Shown here: piece by piece, positions 15,429-22,699 of the stretch
How the letters are laid out: each line of letters starts with the position of its first letter
How positions within the stretch are numbered: the stretch's first letter is position 1
NCBI GenBank assembly: GCA_964606085.1
Contig: CAZSFD010000071.1
Span: forward strand, 1-27,157
Direction: 5' to 3'
Length of the DNA stretch: 27,157 nucleotides
Source of the DNA: CAIQJJ01 sp964606085
Lineage (GTDB): Bacteria; Chloroflexota; Anaerolineae; Anaerolineales; UBA4823
The notes under the pieces: model-generated
Told to the model about the DNA's origin: nothing
Database searches by the model: none
Seen by the model: the letters and a program-made list of their open reading frames with translations, nothing else
Position numbers and translations under genes: made by a program

Positions 15429-17174
15429 CTATTTTCTAAGCGCCAGCCGGGGATTCCGTGCTACGATGGATTTGCGTCGCGCGGCCCAGGCGGCCGCGCC
15501 AATGGCCGCCAACGGCGCCGCCAGCGATGACCCGCACGGCAGGCGGCCACCCCCGCGGCCATTTTCAGGAGTGGCGGTTGCATCCAGCGTTGCCGGCGGA
15601 TTGAGCGCGCCTTCGGTTGGAACGGCCGTCGGTTCTGCCGCCGGGGGTTCGGCAATGCCCATCGGCTGCGCCGCGCTGCTCACTCGCAGGTCATCCACCC
15701 AGATCGCGCCGGTGTTGGGGGCATCGGGCAGGGTGCTAAAGCCAAAGGCCACGCCGGTGATGGAGGCCGGGTTGTCGAGCGGGGCGTCGGCATTTTCCTC
15801 CCAGGCCACGCGGTGAAAATCGCTCCAGCGCAGCGAGATGGGTATCCAGCCGTCTACACTTTCGGGCGGCGTTTCAACGGTGTAGGCGTAGGTGCCCACG
15901 TTTTCGGGGTCGCCCGCCTGCACATCCACGTTGAACACCAGCCCGGCCTGGGCGGCGTGCAGGTTGAAGCTCAGGCCCTCCACCGTCGTCCAGTTTTGGA
16001 TTTCGTCGAAGTGCAGTTCGCAGGTGGCCCAGGCGTTGGCGGCCACAGCGAAGTCAATCTGCAGGGCGCGTGCGCCATTGGCGGCCATATCGCTGACGGG
16101 GGCGCAGGTGATGCGCGTGGTCGTGGCCTCGTCCCAATAGGTTTGCCAGCCGCCGCTGCTCATGCGGCAGGAGGCCTCGAAGTTGTCAATTTCGTCTTCG
16201 GTGGTTGGCGCGCTGGCGGGCGGCTCGGTGGCGGCAGGTTCGTCAGCCTCGGCCTCGGTGGGTTGAGGCGCTGCGGTGGCCTCGGCTTCGGGCGGCTCGG
16301 CAGGGGCATTGGCCTGCCAGCGGTTGTAGAAGATGTTGAGCAGGGGGATGAGCTCGTCGGTGGCCTTCTGGCTGCCCGCTTCAGAGGGGTGATCGTCGCC
16401 CGATGGGTAGGCCAGCGTGTTGCTGCCAGCCGCGATGTGTTCGATCTGACCGCCGGCGTAGTGGTGATGCGCGTCAGGGCTGGTGAGGATGTTGTAAAAA
16501 TCGAAGACGGCCACGTTTGCCAGCGTGTAGCCGTTCTCAGCCAGCCAGTCATTGAGCAGCCAGTTGTTGAAGGCGCGGGCATTGGCGGCGTACGTGCCAT
16601 CGGAAAGCGGCGGGGCGGTGATGACGATAAAGAGCTTATCGGGGCGGGTGGCGAAGTATTGCAAAATCTCGTTGTAGACGTACTTGGCGTGGCCCACGCT
16701 CAGCCAGCCATCGGGGTCGGGCGCATCATTCGGGCTGCCTTCGAGGGCCGAGTTGGGGAAACACGATTTGAACATCACAATCACGTTTTCACCGCCGGGG
16801 TCGCCGAATGAGCGTGTGTAGTTGGCGTGCTGTTCGCTTTCGTTGAAAAGCGCCTCCATGTACACGGGGGTGCGCTCGCTGCGGAACCAGTCCGTCCAGT
16901 TCGGGATGTCGGTGTTGTCGCCGATTCCATCAGGCCCCCAGCCATAGTTGGTGTCGGAGACGAAGTAGTTGTTGGCGGCAAGCGCCTGGCCGAGGTTGCC
17001 ATAGCCATCGGTCAGCCAGTTTTCGCCGGTGGAGTGGTGGATGAAGATCAGTTTGACAGGTTCGGAGGGGGGAGATGGGTTGTCGGCCTGGGCAGCCGCG
17101 CGGCCAGGCAGGTTGCTCCCCAGTAGAAGGATGCAAAAGAGTAGGATGATCGGTTTGTGGAAAATGGTTGGCAT
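15429..17174 (-). CDS. Secreted SGNH-like/CIA30-like two-domain protein with C-terminal anchor
   Basis: A 581-residue exported protein. The signal peptide is residues 1-30, ending near GRAAAQA. The first domain (about 38-280) reads like an SGNH-type hydrolase, with LIFIHHSTGENW (candidate S48) and DDHPSEAGS as a block-V-like Asp/His pair. A Glu/Pro/Thr linker follows, then a beta-sandwich (about 320-500) resembling CIA30/CBM11 carbohydrate-binding domains (EIDNFEA start, GAIWVDDLRV end). A Gly-rich motif (GRGGGRLPCGSS), a hydrophobic helix and an Arg/Lys tail suggest membrane anchoring or sorting. The ATG at 17174 has AGGAGG 6 bases upstream; the frame open to 17252 would hide the signal peptide. 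Likely an extracellular esterase on glycans (inference). Confidence 0.65.
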   Translation of the reverse strand: MPTIFHKPIILLFCILLLGSNLPGRAAAQADNPSPPSEPVKLIFIHHSTGENWLTDGYGNLGQALAANNYFVSDTNYGWGPDGIGDNTDIPNWTDWFRSERTPVYMEALFNESEQHANYTRSFGDPGGENVIVMFKSCFPNSALEGSPNDAPDPDGWLSVGHAKYVYNEILQYFATRPDKLFIVITAPPLSDGTYAANARAFNNWLLNDWLAENGYTLANVAVFDFYNILTSPDAHHHYAGGQIEHIAAGSNTLAYPSGDDHPSEAGSQKATDELIPLLNIFYNRWQANAPAEPPEAEATAAPQPTEAEADEPAATEPPASAPTTEDEIDNFEASCRMSSGGWQTYWDEATTTRITCAPVSDMAANGARALQIDFAVAANAWATCELHFDEIQNWTTVEGLSFNLHAAQAGLVFNVDVQAGDPENVGTYAYTVETPPESVDGWIPISLRWSDFHRVAWEENADAPLDNPASITGVAFGFSTLPDAPNTGAIWVDDLRVSSAAQPMGIAEPPAAEPTAVPTEGALNPPATLDATATPENGRGGGRLPCGSSLAAPLAAIGAAAWAARRKSIVARNPRLALRK

Positions 17175-17223
17175 GGTGGTCCTCCTTTGACCAGATAAGT
17201 GAATGCGTTGGCCCCGCGGTTTG

Positions 17224-17252
17224 AGTATAGCAATTTCTGGCGGCTTGTTCAA
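17224..17252 (-). promoter_or_regulatory. Promoter of the SGNH-like gene
   Basis: TTGAAC (17252 down to 17247), a 17-base spacer and TATACT (17229 down to 17224). The predicted start lies about 43 bases ahead of the ATG, and the leader carries AGGAGG. Confidence 0.6.
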
Positions 17253-17316
17253 TGAGGATATGAATTTGCATCTACTGGTAATTGCTTTTTCCTCGTAAAA
17301 TAAGCCCCGCTTAACT

Positions 17317-17399
17317 TAACCCGCATAAAGCGGAACGACCAGCGCACTAATCCAGGAAATTCTCGTTTTTTGTGCAAGAAGTTCGCGGGTTAGGCACTA
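17317..17399. repeat. 83-bp direct repeat, copy 2
   Basis: Identical to 9078-9160, in the same orientation on the plus strand but the opposite orientation relative to the gene that follows it. It ends 27 bases before the B1 ATG and fills most of the gap upstream of the lasso-type cassette. A weak TAAAAT at 17296-17301 is the only -10-like box between it and the divergent gene. Confidence 0.92.
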
Positions 17400-17425
17400 T
17401 TATCTCTTTATGGAGGCAAATCGCT

Positions 17426-17707
17426 ATGCCCAACCTGACCCTCGCTACGCAGGTCTGCCGGTCATCCAATTTACTCACCAGTGAAATTGATGGTGAAGTG
17501 GTGATGATGAGTCTGGAACAATCGTCTTACTATGGTCTGGATGTTATCGGCAGTCGCATCTGGCAGTTGTTGGCCGAACCGCTCCCGGTGAGCGAACTGG
17601 TTGCCAAATTGCTCGAGGAATATGATGTGGACGCGCTGACCTGTCAGCGCGACGTCCTGGCGCTGCTGGAGCAAATGCACGCCCAAAACCTGATCCAGGC
17701 GGCCTGA
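17426..17707 (+). CDS. Lasso-type B1 protein: PqqD-like peptide recognition element
   Basis: A 93-residue PqqD-family protein. In RiPP clusters this fold (RRE) binds the leader peptide of the precursor and presents it to the maturation enzymes. Visible features are SEIDGEVVMMSLEQSSYYGLD (about 19-39), the strand region that forms the leader-binding sheet, then GSRIWQLL and the helical end VDALTCQRDVLALLEQM. The length is normal for a discrete B1 protein. The ATG at 17426 has GGAGG at 17412-17416; an earlier GTG at 17372 lies inside the repeat and is rejected. The stop is one base from the B2 start, so expression is coupled. No precursor gene precedes it. Confidence 0.88.
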   Translation: MPNLTLATQVCRSSNLLTSEIDGEVVMMSLEQSSYYGLDVIGSRIWQLLAEPLPVSELVAKLLEEYDVDALTCQRDVLALLEQMHAQNLIQAA

Positions 17708-17708
17708 C

Positions 17709-18188
17709 ATGCTGCTGACAGGCTGGTTGGTGCGTTTTTGGCGTTTACCGCCTGCTCGCCGGGTCGTGTTGTTGGAAGCCATCGGGCAGTTGATCACGGC
17801 GCAGGTGGCCCTGCGGCTTTTCCCTTTTAATACACTTGCCGGCGGCCTGGGTCAACCACAGGTCGAATCATCTGACTGTTGTTCTTCAGAAGTTGAGTGC
17901 CAGGGCGCTCGGTGGGTGAAGTGGGCCATTCGGGCCGTCGTGCGCCGTTTGCCGCGCCCGCCCCGCTGCCTGGTGCAAGCGGTGGCGGCCCAATGGATGC
18001 TGCGCCGTCGCCGGCTTGCCAGCACGCTGTACCTCGGCGTGGCGCGGGATGGCAGCCATGCCCTCAACGCCCATGCCTGGGTGCGCTGCGGCGAGATATT
18101 CGTCACCGGGGAGAACGAATACCAACGTTTCCAGGTAGTTGGCAGGTTTGCCAACCTGCCGCCCACCAGCCCCAGAAGGGAAAACTGA
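17709..18188 (+). CDS. Lasso-type B2 protein: transglutaminase-like leader peptidase
   Basis: A 159-residue protein of the lasso B2 family, a Cys-His protease that removes the leader. C87 in PRCLVQAVAAQWML is the expected nucleophile and H122 in NAHAWV the expected histidine. The acidic member is unclear: E135 or E137 stand where an Asp is usual. Residues 54-66 (SSDCCSSEVECQG) form a Cys-rich stretch I do not recognise. The C-terminal end (GRFANLPPTSPRREN) is encoded by a palindromic repeat, so the native end may be lost. It starts one base after the B1 stop and ends four bases before the cyclase start, in a tight operon. Confidence 0.83.
   Translation: MLLTGWLVRFWRLPPARRVVLLEAIGQLITAQVALRLFPFNTLAGGLGQPQVESSDCCSSEVECQGARWVKWAIRAVVRRLPRPPRCLVQAVAAQWMLRRRRLASTLYLGVARDGSHALNAHAWVRCGEIFVTGENEYQRFQVVGRFANLPPTSPRREN
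18141..18160. repeat. Palindromic repeat inside the B2 3' end
   Basis: GGCAGGTT (18141-18148), loop TGCC, AACCTGCC (18153-18160): a perfect 8-bp hairpin. It lies in the last codons of B2 and stays in frame. Confidence 0.8.
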
Positions 18189-18192
18189 TCGT

Positions 18193-20142
18193 ATGAATGG
18201 AATTTTTGGCCTGATCGCCACACAGCCTTCGTTCGATGTTTCCGCGCCTCTGGCCGCCATGCAGCAGGCGATGACTGCCTGGGGTCACGACGGACTGACC
18301 GCCTGGCAGGACGGCCCGGTGGCCCTCGGCTGCGCCATGCTGCACACCACGCCCGAAGACCTGCACGAGCGCCTGCCGTTACACGCCCCGCACCTGGGCC
18401 TCACCCTCACCGCCGGCTGCCGCCTGGACAACCGTCAAGCGTTGCTGGCCGATTTGCGCCCGCTGGTGGATGATTGGTGCAGGCAAACCGCAACGGCCCT
18501 TTCGCCCGCCGTCATTCCCGACAGCCTGTTGATTTTGTTCGCCTACCAGAAGTGGGGCAGCGATTGTGTCCATCACCTGCTTGGCGATTGGCTCTTTGCC
18601 CTGTGGGATGCCCCACAGCGCCGCCTGTTGATCGCCCGCGATCACCTGGGTGTGACCGGGTTGTATTATCTGCGCGGCCCTGGCTGGCTGGCTTTTGCTT
18701 CATCGAAAAAGGCGCTGCTGGCCTTGCCCGGCCCCACCCTTCAACCCAACCTGCGTTGGCTGGCAGAATTATTGATCGCTTGGCGCGGGGATGGCCTCCA
18801 GACCTCGTATGAAGGAATTTATCGTTTGCCGCCAGCCCATACCATGCGCATTTCCCCACAAGGCGGCGAGCCGCAGATTTCGCAATACTGGCATCTGGAG
18901 GAGACACCCCCGTTGCATCTGGAAAGCGATGAAGCCTATGCCGAGGGCCTGTTGGATGTTTTCACCCAGGCGGTGCAAGACAGGCTGCGCTGCCACAGGC
19001 CCATTGCCGCTACGCTCAGCGGTGGCCTGGATTCGGGTTCTGTGGTGGCAGTGGCCGGGCCTTTGCTGCGGCAACAGAACCGCGGGCTGATCGCCTGTAC
19101 GTCGGTGCCGCTGGGCGATGTATCTTTCCTGCCGAAGGGTCATTTTGGCGATGAATGGCCTTTTGCCAGCGAAACCGCTCGCCACGCCGGGGTTGCCGAG
19201 CATATCGCCTTGCCCGCTGAGGGGATTTCTCCGCTTGCCGGCATGGAATGGATGTTGGCGACGCGCGACGAGCCGGTTTTGAACCCCGGCAATCTGCACT
19301 GGTTCAAAGCGCTGTTTGAAACCGCCCAGCAGCGCCAGGCGGGCGCGTTGCTGACCGGTCAAATGGGCAATGCCGTCATCTCGTGGCAAGGAGGCGAACA
19401 CAGCTTCCTGCCGCACCTGATTGCCAGGGATTGGCGCGGTTTCTGGCAGGCTGTCGAACGCGAGCAGCGCGCCTATGGCATTTCGCGCTCGCAAGTGTTA
19501 CGCAATGCCGTTTTCAAACCCTTGCTGTGGCCGGCCTGGTCATCCTTGCGGCGTGCCACCATTCAATTCAAGCCGCCCGAATGGGTGCAAACTTCAGCGC
19601 TGCGCCAGGATTTCGGCGAGCAATTGGGCTTGCCCAGGGTTTCCTCGCGCAGCGCACGCCCGCGCTTTGACCCGCTTGCCGCTCGCCTGCAATTCATCCG
19701 CCCGGGGTGCAATTGGATTGGCAGTGGTTGGTACGAGAATGGTTCAGCCTATGGCATGGCCGTGCGCGACCCTTCGGGCGACCGTCGGGTGATCACCTAC
19801 GCCATCGCTGTGCCAGATGAGCAATTCCGCGCCGATAGACAGGACCGTTGGCTGTTGCGGCGCGCCATGCAGGGCTTGCTGCCCGATTCGGTGCGGCTTA
19901 ACCGGCGCATTGGGTATCAGGCGGCTGATATTGCCTATCGTGTAGTCGCGCATGGCGATGAAATTCGCGCCGCCCTGGCGCGCTGCCGTTCGCACCCTTT
20001 GTGCAGCCAGATGCTCGACCTCGCTCGCATGGAAACCATGCTGGCGGCATGGGAGCAGTCGGCAACGCCGTCCAACACCCTGGCTGGCAGCGGCATCTTG
20101 CTGCGCGGGCTGTGCGTTGGGTTATTTCTGCTGCGCTGGTAA
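18193..20142 (+). CDS. Lasso-type C protein: asparagine-synthetase-like macrolactam cyclase
   Basis: A 649-residue asparagine-synthetase homologue. In lasso clusters this enzyme adenylates an Asp/Glu side chain of the core peptide and closes the ring. The N-terminal Ntn-type domain (about 1-200) begins MNGIFGL: the Cys2 nucleophile of true asparagine synthetases is Asn here, so no glutamine hydrolysis is expected. The PP-loop ATP site is S276-S281 (SGGLDS). The C-terminal region (about 480-640) has RDPSGDRRVITYAIAVPDEQ and LLPDSVRLNRRIGYQ, as in lasso cyclases. The ATG at 18193 is chosen over an upstream TTG because it restores the family start. No exporter follows; the rpmF promoter begins 15 bases later. 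Confidence 0.85.
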   Translation: MNGIFGLIATQPSFDVSAPLAAMQQAMTAWGHDGLTAWQDGPVALGCAMLHTTPEDLHERLPLHAPHLGLTLTAGCRLDNRQALLADLRPLVDDWCRQTATALSPAVIPDSLLILFAYQKWGSDCVHHLLGDWLFALWDAPQRRLLIARDHLGVTGLYYLRGPGWLAFASSKKALLALPGPTLQPNLRWLAELLIAWRGDGLQTSYEGIYRLPPAHTMRISPQGGEPQISQYWHLEETPPLHLESDEAYAEGLLDVFTQAVQDRLRCHRPIAATLSGGLDSGSVVAVAGPLLRQQNRGLIACTSVPLGDVSFLPKGHFGDEWPFASETARHAGVAEHIALPAEGISPLAGMEWMLATRDEPVLNPGNLHWFKALFETAQQRQAGALLTGQMGNAVISWQGGEHSFLPHLIARDWRGFWQAVEREQRAYGISRSQVLRNAVFKPLLWPAWSSLRRATIQFKPPEWVQTSALRQDFGEQLGLPRVSSRSARPRFDPLAARLQFIRPGCNWIGSGWYENGSAYGMAVRDPSGDRRVITYAIAVPDEQFRADRQDRWLLRRAMQGLLPDSVRLNRRIGYQAADIAYRVVAHGDEIRAALARCRSHPLCSQMLDLARMETMLAAWEQSATPSNTLAGSGILLRGLCVGLFLLRW

Positions 20143-20156
20143 AGGCGATCAAAAAC

Positions 20157-20185
20157 TTGACAGCCCATCCCCTCGAACGTATAAT
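20157..20185 (+). promoter_or_regulatory. Consensus sigma70 promoter of the rpmF-fab operon
   Basis: A perfect TTGACA (20157-20162), a 17-base spacer and a perfect TATAAT (20180-20185). It is the strongest promoter in the window, 15 bases after the cyclase stop. Predicted start is near 20192, leaving about 90 bases of leader. Confidence 0.88.
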
Positions 20186-20194
20186 CCGTCCCTG

Positions 20195-20213
20195 CCTGCC
20201 CACCCTGGGCAGG
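20195..20213 (+). promoter_or_regulatory. Hairpin at the 5' end of the rpmF leader
   Basis: CCTGCCCA (20195-20202), loop CCC, TGGGCAGG (20206-20213), followed by TCTTGTTGTG. It begins within a few bases of the predicted transcription start. It could protect the 5' end of the mRNA, bind a regulator or act as a weak attenuator. The rest of the leader, to 20283, contains the rpmF ribosome site AAGGAG and nothing else clear. Confidence 0.6.
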
Positions 20214-20283
20214 TCTTGTTGTGTGAACTTGTTTTGTAACCAACGTCAGTCCGGGTGAATACCAGTTAGTAAGGAGTACGATC

Positions 20284-20475
20284 ATGCCCCCTCATCCCAA
20301 GCGAAAACACTCACAGGGCCGCCGCGACCGCCGTCGCGCCCACGACGCCCTGGAAGCGCCAAACATCGTCCAGTGCAGCAACTGCGGTGAGATGCGCTTG
20401 CCGCACCGGGTTTGTCCCAAATGCGGCCATTACAAGGGCCGCGAGGTTGTTGAAGTCGAAGAAAAGAAAAAATGA
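20284..20475 (+). CDS. rpmF: 50S ribosomal protein L32
   Basis: A 63-residue bL32 protein of the large ribosomal subunit. The basic N-terminal tail (PPHPKRKHSQGRRDRRRAH) is typical, as is the zinc ribbon with C31, C34, C44 and C47, so this is the zinc-binding form. AAGGAG precedes the ATG. Placement before fatty-acid genes is a known conserved arrangement. It is driven by the consensus promoter at 20157-20185 and followed by a hairpin. Confidence 0.97.
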   Translation: MPPHPKRKHSQGRRDRRRAHDALEAPNIVQCSNCGEMRLPHRVCPKCGHYKGREVVEVEEKKK

Positions 20476-20481
20476 TCTCCT

Positions 20482-20506
20482 ACGGGCCGTGACAAACACG
20501 GCCCGT
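20482..20506 (+). terminator. Hairpin after rpmF, possible (partial) terminator
   Basis: ACGGGCCGTG (20482-20491), loop ACAAA, CACGGCCCGT (20497-20506): a perfect 10-bp stem followed by TTGTGTTAT. The T run is short, so it may only lower read-through into fabD. TATAAG at 20513-20518, 4 bases before the fabD ATG, could be a separate -10. Confidence 0.65.
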
Positions 20507-20522
20507 TTGTGTTATAAGGGTT

Positions 20523-21470
20523 ATGCAACCACAAACACCTTTCTCCCTCATCTTTCCCGGCCAGGGTTCGCAGGCGCTTGGCATGGGCCGCGAACTGGCT
20601 ACCCACTATCCGGCGGCGGCAGAAGTTTTCGCCCAGGCCGATCAAATTCTTGGCTTCTCGCTCTCCACGCTGATGTGGGAAGGGCCGGAAGAATTGCTCA
20701 ATGACACGCTCAATACTCAGCCAGCTTTGCTCACCCATTCGGTGGCGGCCTTGCGTGTCTTTCAACACCATTTCCCGGCCAGCCAGCCTGCTTTTGTCGC
20801 CGGGCATTCGATGGGGGAACTGACCGCCCTGGTGGCCGCTGGGGCGCTCGATTTTCCCCCAGCCCTCCAACTGGCTCGCCGCCGCGGCGAGTTGATGAAA
20901 GAAGCCGGCCAGGTTTCACCGGGCGGCATGGCGGCCATTTTGGGCCTGGATATTGCCACGCTGGAGGCGCTCTGCGCTCAGGCCAGCACTCCGGGTGAAA
21001 TCGTCCAGGTTGCCAACGACAATTGCCCAGGGCAGGTGGTTATTTCGGGGGCTGATGCGGCGCTCGAACGGGCTTTGCCGCTGATCCAGGCGGCGGGTGC
21101 GCGCCGGGCGGTGCGGTTGGTCGTCAGCATCGCTGCCCATTCGCCGTTGATGGCGCATGCCCAGGATGGCTTCAACCAGGCCGTAGATGCCGCCCCAATT
21201 GGCGATCCCTTGGTGGCGTTGGTGGGCAATGTCACTGCTGCGCCTCTCAACACGGCCCAGGCCGTTCGCCAGGATTTGCAGGCCCAACTGCGCTCGCGCG
21301 TGCGTTGGACGGAATCGGTGCAGTGGATGATTGCGCAGGGCGTGAGCAGTTTCATTGAACTGGGCTGTGGCAGTGTGTTGGCGGGTCTGGTCAAACGGGT
21401 GGATAAACAAGTCAGCGCTGTTTCGCTCGGCGCCCCGGCTGATTTCGAGAAATTCCTATCCGCTGGTTAG
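20523..21470 (+). CDS. fabD: Malonyl-CoA:ACP transacylase
   Basis: A 315-residue FabD, which moves malonyl from CoA to acyl carrier protein at the start of fatty-acid elongation. Visible are the FPGQGSQ motif (11-17), the nucleophile S96 in GHSMGE, the catalytic H206 in AAHSPLM, and an R in RRRGELM (near 120) for malonyl binding. Length is standard. The ATG has no good Shine-Dalgarno, and a -10-like TATAAG lies 4 bases before it. It is followed directly by a -10 box for fabG. Confidence 0.95.
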   Translation: MQPQTPFSLIFPGQGSQALGMGRELATHYPAAAEVFAQADQILGFSLSTLMWEGPEELLNDTLNTQPALLTHSVAALRVFQHHFPASQPAFVAGHSMGELTALVAAGALDFPPALQLARRRGELMKEAGQVSPGGMAAILGLDIATLEALCAQASTPGEIVQVANDNCPGQVVISGADAALERALPLIQAAGARRAVRLVVSIAAHSPLMAHAQDGFNQAVDAAPIGDPLVALVGNVTAAPLNTAQAVRQDLQAQLRSRVRWTESVQWMIAQGVSSFIELGCGSVLAGLVKRVDKQVSAVSLGAPADFEKFLSAG

Positions 21471-21473
21471 CGG

Positions 21474-21479
21474 TATAAT
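21474..21479 (+). promoter_or_regulatory. Internal -10 box before fabG
   Basis: TATAAT begins 4 bases after the fabD stop and 28 bases before the fabG ATG. The predicted short leader includes AAGGAG (21490-21495). No strong -35 was found, so this is a candidate internal promoter. Confidence 0.45.
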
Positions 21480-21501
21480 TCATTTTGTTAAGGAGAAACC
21501 C

Positions 21502-22260
21502 ATGTCTTCCCCCCTTCCCTTTCAGGATAAAGTAGCGGTTATTACCGGTTCGGCGCGCGGCATTGGCCGGGTGATTGCTGAAACCCTGGCGCAACGCGGC
21601 GCCAATATCATGATTGCCGATTTGCGGGCTGAACTGGCTGAAACCACGGCTCAAGAAGTGGCGGCTGCCAGTGGGCGCAAGGTCATGTCTACATCTGTAG
21701 ATGTCGCCAACTTCGAGAGCGCCCAGGCGATGATCGCCAAGACGGTGGCCGACTTTGGCCGTGTGGATATCCTCATCAACAATGCCGGCATCACCCGTGA
21801 TAACCTGATCATGCGCATGGAAGAAGCCGACTGGGATTTGGTGATTGACATCAACCTGAAGGGGGCGTTCAACTGCTCGAAAGCGGTGGTGCGCCCGATG
21901 ATGAAGCAGCGCTATGGCCGTATCGTCAATATCTCGTCGGTATCGGGGTTGGCCGGGCAGGCCGGGCAGGCCAACTATTCGTCCTCGAAAGCGGGGCTGG
22001 TGGGCCTCACCAAAGCCCTGGCACGTGAACTGGGCTCACGCAATGTCACCGTGAATGCTGTGGCCCCCGGGTTCATCCCCACCGATTTGACCAAAGATTT
22101 GCCCGAAGAGCTGAAGGAAGCCTCGTTGAAAGCCATTCCCCTGGGGCGTTGGGGCAGCACCCAGGATATCGCCAATGCGGTGGCATTCCTGGCTTCGGAT
22201 GATGCATCCTACATCACCGGTCACGTGTTGACGGTAGATGGGGGTATGGTGATGTTCTAA
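21502..22260 (+). CDS. fabG: 3-oxoacyl-[ACP] reductase (SDR)
   Basis: A 252-residue short-chain dehydrogenase, FabG type, reducing beta-ketoacyl-ACP with NADPH. Visible are TGSARGIG (about 15-22) for cofactor binding, NNAG (93-96), and the tetrad N118, S146, Y159 and K163 (NYSSSK). The C-terminal ITGHVLTVDGGMVM is typical of FabG. The ATG at 21502 has AAGGAG; a longer open frame overlaps fabD and is rejected. The stop overlaps the next gene by one base (TAATG). Since it follows fabD, fatty-acid synthesis is the most likely role, though SDR enzymes are diverse. Confidence 0.92.
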   Translation: MSSPLPFQDKVAVITGSARGIGRVIAETLAQRGANIMIADLRAELAETTAQEVAAASGRKVMSTSVDVANFESAQAMIAKTVADFGRVDILINNAGITRDNLIMRMEEADWDLVIDINLKGAFNCSKAVVRPMMKQRYGRIVNISSVSGLAGQAGQANYSSSKAGLVGLTKALARELGSRNVTVNAVAPGFIPTDLTKDLPEELKEASLKAIPLGRWGSTQDIANAVAFLASDDASYITGHVLTVDGGMVMF

Positions 22261-22628
22261 TGGATATCATGGGCGATTATCAACAAACCGCTGGTAAAAC
22301 GACCATTGCGCCAGGTGTGCTGCTGACGATGACGCGTCTGAGCACCCTGGCTGTACCTGGCGTGAGCCGCATGGGCAGCGCGCCGCGCTCGGCGGGCCTG
22401 CTGCGTAAGAATACGCAGCAGGCCGAAGGCATTCTCTTGCGGGTTGCCGATGATACGGTTTATGTAGATTTATATGTGGTGATGAAAAGCGATACGAATA
22501 TCCGCGAAGTCAGCCACGCGGTTCAGCGTGAAGTTGCCCGAACGATTTCAGAGTTGGTCGGCATGAACGTTGGCGGCGTCAATATCCATATCGAGGATAT
22601 TGATTATCCTGAAGCTTCGGCATCATAA
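22260..22628 (+). CDS. Asp23/Gls24 family protein
   Basis: A 122-residue Asp23/Gls24-type protein. The family core is present: GKTTIAPGVLLTMTRLSTLAVPGVSRM, the VYVDLYVVMKSDTNIREVSHAVQREV middle, and VGMNVGGVNIHIEDIDY at the end. In Firmicutes, Asp23 proteins link to cell-envelope stress and often sit beside nusB, as here. Its biochemical role is not established. Translation is coupled to fabG through TAATG. Confidence 0.88.
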   Translation: MDIMGDYQQTAGKTTIAPGVLLTMTRLSTLAVPGVSRMGSAPRSAGLLRKNTQQAEGILLRVADDTVYVDLYVVMKSDTNIREVSHAVQREVARTISELVGMNVGGVNIHIEDIDYPEASAS

Positions 22629-22699
22629 CCGCCCGTGGTTGATATGCGCGTCGTTCATTTTGCAGGAAAATCTGCTGAGAAAAGGATATTTGTGGCCTT

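Noticed and set aside
15813..16811. A 332-codon plus-strand ORF opposite the SGNH-like gene
   Set aside because: Antisense shadow with Gly/Val-rich composition; the minus strand has signal peptide, promoter and ribosome site.
17249..17326. A 25-codon minus-strand ORF starting inside the 83-bp repeat, considered as a lasso precursor
   Set aside because: No leader-core pattern, on the wrong strand relative to the cassette, no ribosome site, and its start is repeat sequence.
17372..17425. An N-terminal extension of the B1 protein from a GTG start
   Set aside because: The extra codons are repeat-derived; the ATG at 17426 has a good Shine-Dalgarno and the family's normal start.
18193..20142. Assignment of the cyclase as housekeeping asparagine synthetase (asnB)
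   Set aside because: Cys2 is replaced by Asn, and it is locked in an operon with RRE and B2 proteins.
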